DNA of 64,000 nucleotides from positions 428,156-492,155 of the forward strand of contig NZ_BMEX01000001.1 of assembly GCF_014637345.1 (NCBI RefSeq). The letters run 5' to 3'. The notes under the pieces are model-generated. The model worked only from the letters and a program-made list of their open reading frames with translations. It did not search any database and was not told the DNA's origin. How positions within the stretch are numbered: position 1 is the stretch's first letter; the number at the start of each line of letters is the position of its first letter. The translations under genes and the position numbers were made by a program. Below are positions 62,931-64,000 of the stretch, piece after piece. The DNA is from Kroppenstedtia guangzhouensis (GTDB lineage: Bacteria > Bacillota > Bacilli > Thermoactinomycetales > DSM-45169).

Positions 62931-63308
62931 AGACGGACCATCGATCCCAAAGCAAGAAGCACCGGGTCTTCTTTTGTTCTCGTAAGATCGTTCATGACGT
63001 TTATTTTTGTTGCGCCATCGGATGTAAGCCCGAATTTGGTTAAAGAGATCATCATGAGAAGTATAATAACTTCCATTTAGAACAAATCGACGCAAAGGAC
63101 CAAAATGGCATTCGATCCGGTTGAGCCAAGAGGAATAGGTGGGAGTGTAAATCAACTCTATATTATGTTTCTTGACCCACTGACGCACTTTGCCGGTGTT
63201 TTATGGGGTGAAAAATTGTCCAACACCAAGTAGATCCGCTCCGAACGATGGAAGCGGCGACGGAGCATTTTAATGAACGAGAGAAGATCAAGGTTGTCCG
63301 AAGGGGCA
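62928..63308 (-). pseudogene. IS630-family transposase fragment, C-terminal part, inverted
   Basis: On the minus strand LDLLSFIKMLRRRF and LVLDNFSPHKTPAK lie in one frame; after one frameshift near 63190 the next frame gives VRQWVKKHNIELIYTPTYSS, then WLNRIECHFGPLRRFVLNGS. These are the second and third catalytic regions of IS630 transposases. It abuts the N-terminal fragment head-on in opposite orientation. No start is present. Confidence 0.8.
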
Positions 63309-63439
63309 CTTTTTTCTCAACTTTGGTGTAGAGGACAATAATTAGCGTCAATCTTTTAAAAAAAATAGCTTCGTTACAATGATTTAACTCGATTGTGTAG
63401 AATGGTTTAGTGGGAGTATTTAAAAGGAGGAGGATCATT

Positions 63440-63907
63440 TTGAAAAGAAAGATTTTATCCATTGTCGTGGGAGTAACCCTCATTGGTACAACTATTGCAT
63501 TTGCTGATGTTGATCAAACAGAGGCAATCACAAAGCGAGATCAGGCGGAAAAGGTTGAAATGTTTCTTGCTAAAGGGCTAGATGAAGCAAAAAGCAACGG
63601 TGAAAAATGGATTAGTGAAGTTGACAACAACAAAGAAATATATGCTCAAATCACTCTGAATAATAAAAGAACAGTTAAAGAGATTAGGGATTTAACTAAA
63701 GATCACAATTTAGAGGTTAAAGGTTGGAGCTATATGATCAATATTGGAAACCACACTGCTGTCGGTGGATATACTATCAGTCCGAATGAATCAATGATTG
63801 AGGCGGAAAAAAGGTTTAACCATTCTCTGAAGACAGTTATAAAGAGGGGCTATGTCCCAAAAATCGTGGAAATTGAAAGTGGCGGTCTCCTAAAGCGTTT
63901 GGTATAA
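63440..63907 (+). CDS. AT-rich secreted protein of unknown function
   Basis: 155 residues from TTG with AAAAGGAGGAGG upstream. A signal peptide (LSIVVGVTLIGTTIAFA, cleavage before DVDQTE) is followed by a charged soluble domain of about 130 residues with no cysteines. I recognise no family. Its codon use is much more AT-rich than its surroundings and it lies between transposase remnants and a further probable mobile gene, so recent transfer is likely. Confidence 0.8.
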   Translation: MKRKILSIVVGVTLIGTTIAFADVDQTEAITKRDQAEKVEMFLAKGLDEAKSNGEKWISEVDNNKEIYAQITLNNKRTVKEIRDLTKDHNLEVKGWSYMINIGNHTAVGGYTISPNESMIEAEKRFNHSLKTVIKRGYVPKIVEIESGGLLKRLV

Positions 63908-63943
63908 CGGTGGTGGACAAACCAAGAAGGAGAAACCGCCACT

Positions 63944-64000
63944 ATGAAAAGCTTACACGAAAGAGAAGGAAAGTTCCAGAACGATACGATTCAGCTTTCG
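63944..64000 (+). CDS. Start of a further gene, possibly a transposase (cut by window edge)
   Basis: ATG with AAGGAG 11 nt upstream opens MKSLHEREGKFQNDTIQLS and continues past the window. The upstream GGCGGT and GAAACCGCC sequences (63879 and 63933) could be part of a terminal inverted repeat. Only 19 codons are visible, so the family is a guess. Confidence 0.4.
   Translation, partial: MKSLHEREGKFQNDTIQLS

Overview
The window reads as chromosome of a spore-forming Firmicute of the order Bacillales. The gene order recA - rny - ymdB - spoVS - tdh - kbl - miaB - ricA - cotE - mutS - mutL - miaA - hfq - spoVK - hflX - ynbB - glnR - glnA is the Bacillus subtilis order with small inserts. The GC-rich codon use, frequent GTG/TTG starts and gene families suggest a thermoactinomycete-like lineage (Thermoactinomycetaceae); that placement is inference, not something the sequence proves.

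Layout. 1-7.7 kb: end of cinA, a DbpA-type RNA helicase, a MIP18-type Fe-S factor, then recA (LexA box and strong promoter) and recX, followed by an overlapping cluster with an SbcD-like nuclease and a Rad50-like ATPase split over three polypeptides. 8-15.6 kb: RNase Y, YmdB, SpoVS (full-consensus sigma-H promoter), an M19 dipeptidase, the KorAB 2-oxoacid:ferredoxin oxidoreductase and an MBL hydrolase. 15.7-22 kb: a convergent pair of paralogous unknown proteins, a DASS/SLC13 transporter and the threonine catabolic pair tdh-kbl. 22-39 kb: miaB, ricA, cotE, an amidoligase, mutSL, a methyltransferase, miaA, hfq, spoVK, hflX, ynbB, a DUF456 protein, glnR and glnA.

39-49.7 kb is more accessory: azoR, asnS-dnaD, a fusion of a YheC/D-type ATP-grasp with a GT4 glycosyltransferase, a MurF-like ligase facing it, a decayed cupin gene, a thioesterase, a TerC protein behind a yybP-ykoY manganese riboswitch, a winged-helix regulator and the short ynzC gene. 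49.7-57.3 kb: a doubly frameshifted yneB recombinase, an M42 peptidase, a five-gene MoxR/DUF58 cluster and a methionine-rich membrane protein. 57.5-64 kb: a cytochrome c lipoprotein, a phosphatase remnant, a LysM-CAP secreted protein, a tiny acidic repeat protein, a MerR/TipA regulator, a divergent WYL regulator/SDR pair, rearranged IS630 fragments, an AT-rich secreted protein and the first codons of a further gene.

Most notable: (i) a three-way split Rad50-like ATPase beside recA-recX; (ii) a family of about 95-136 bp intergenic elements with terminal inverted repeats, three copies; (iii) a 15-bp dyad GTTTGC-N3-ACAAAC found five times, three of them around azoR and one in front of a regulator gene; (iv) ATP-grasp, amidoligase, glycosyltransferase and Mur-ligase genes that may build an unknown spore-envelope polymer; (v) a 55-residue acidic repeat protein; (vi) two genes, rny and hflX, whose best-placed start appears to be ATC. 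No tRNA, rRNA or CRISPR array was seen.
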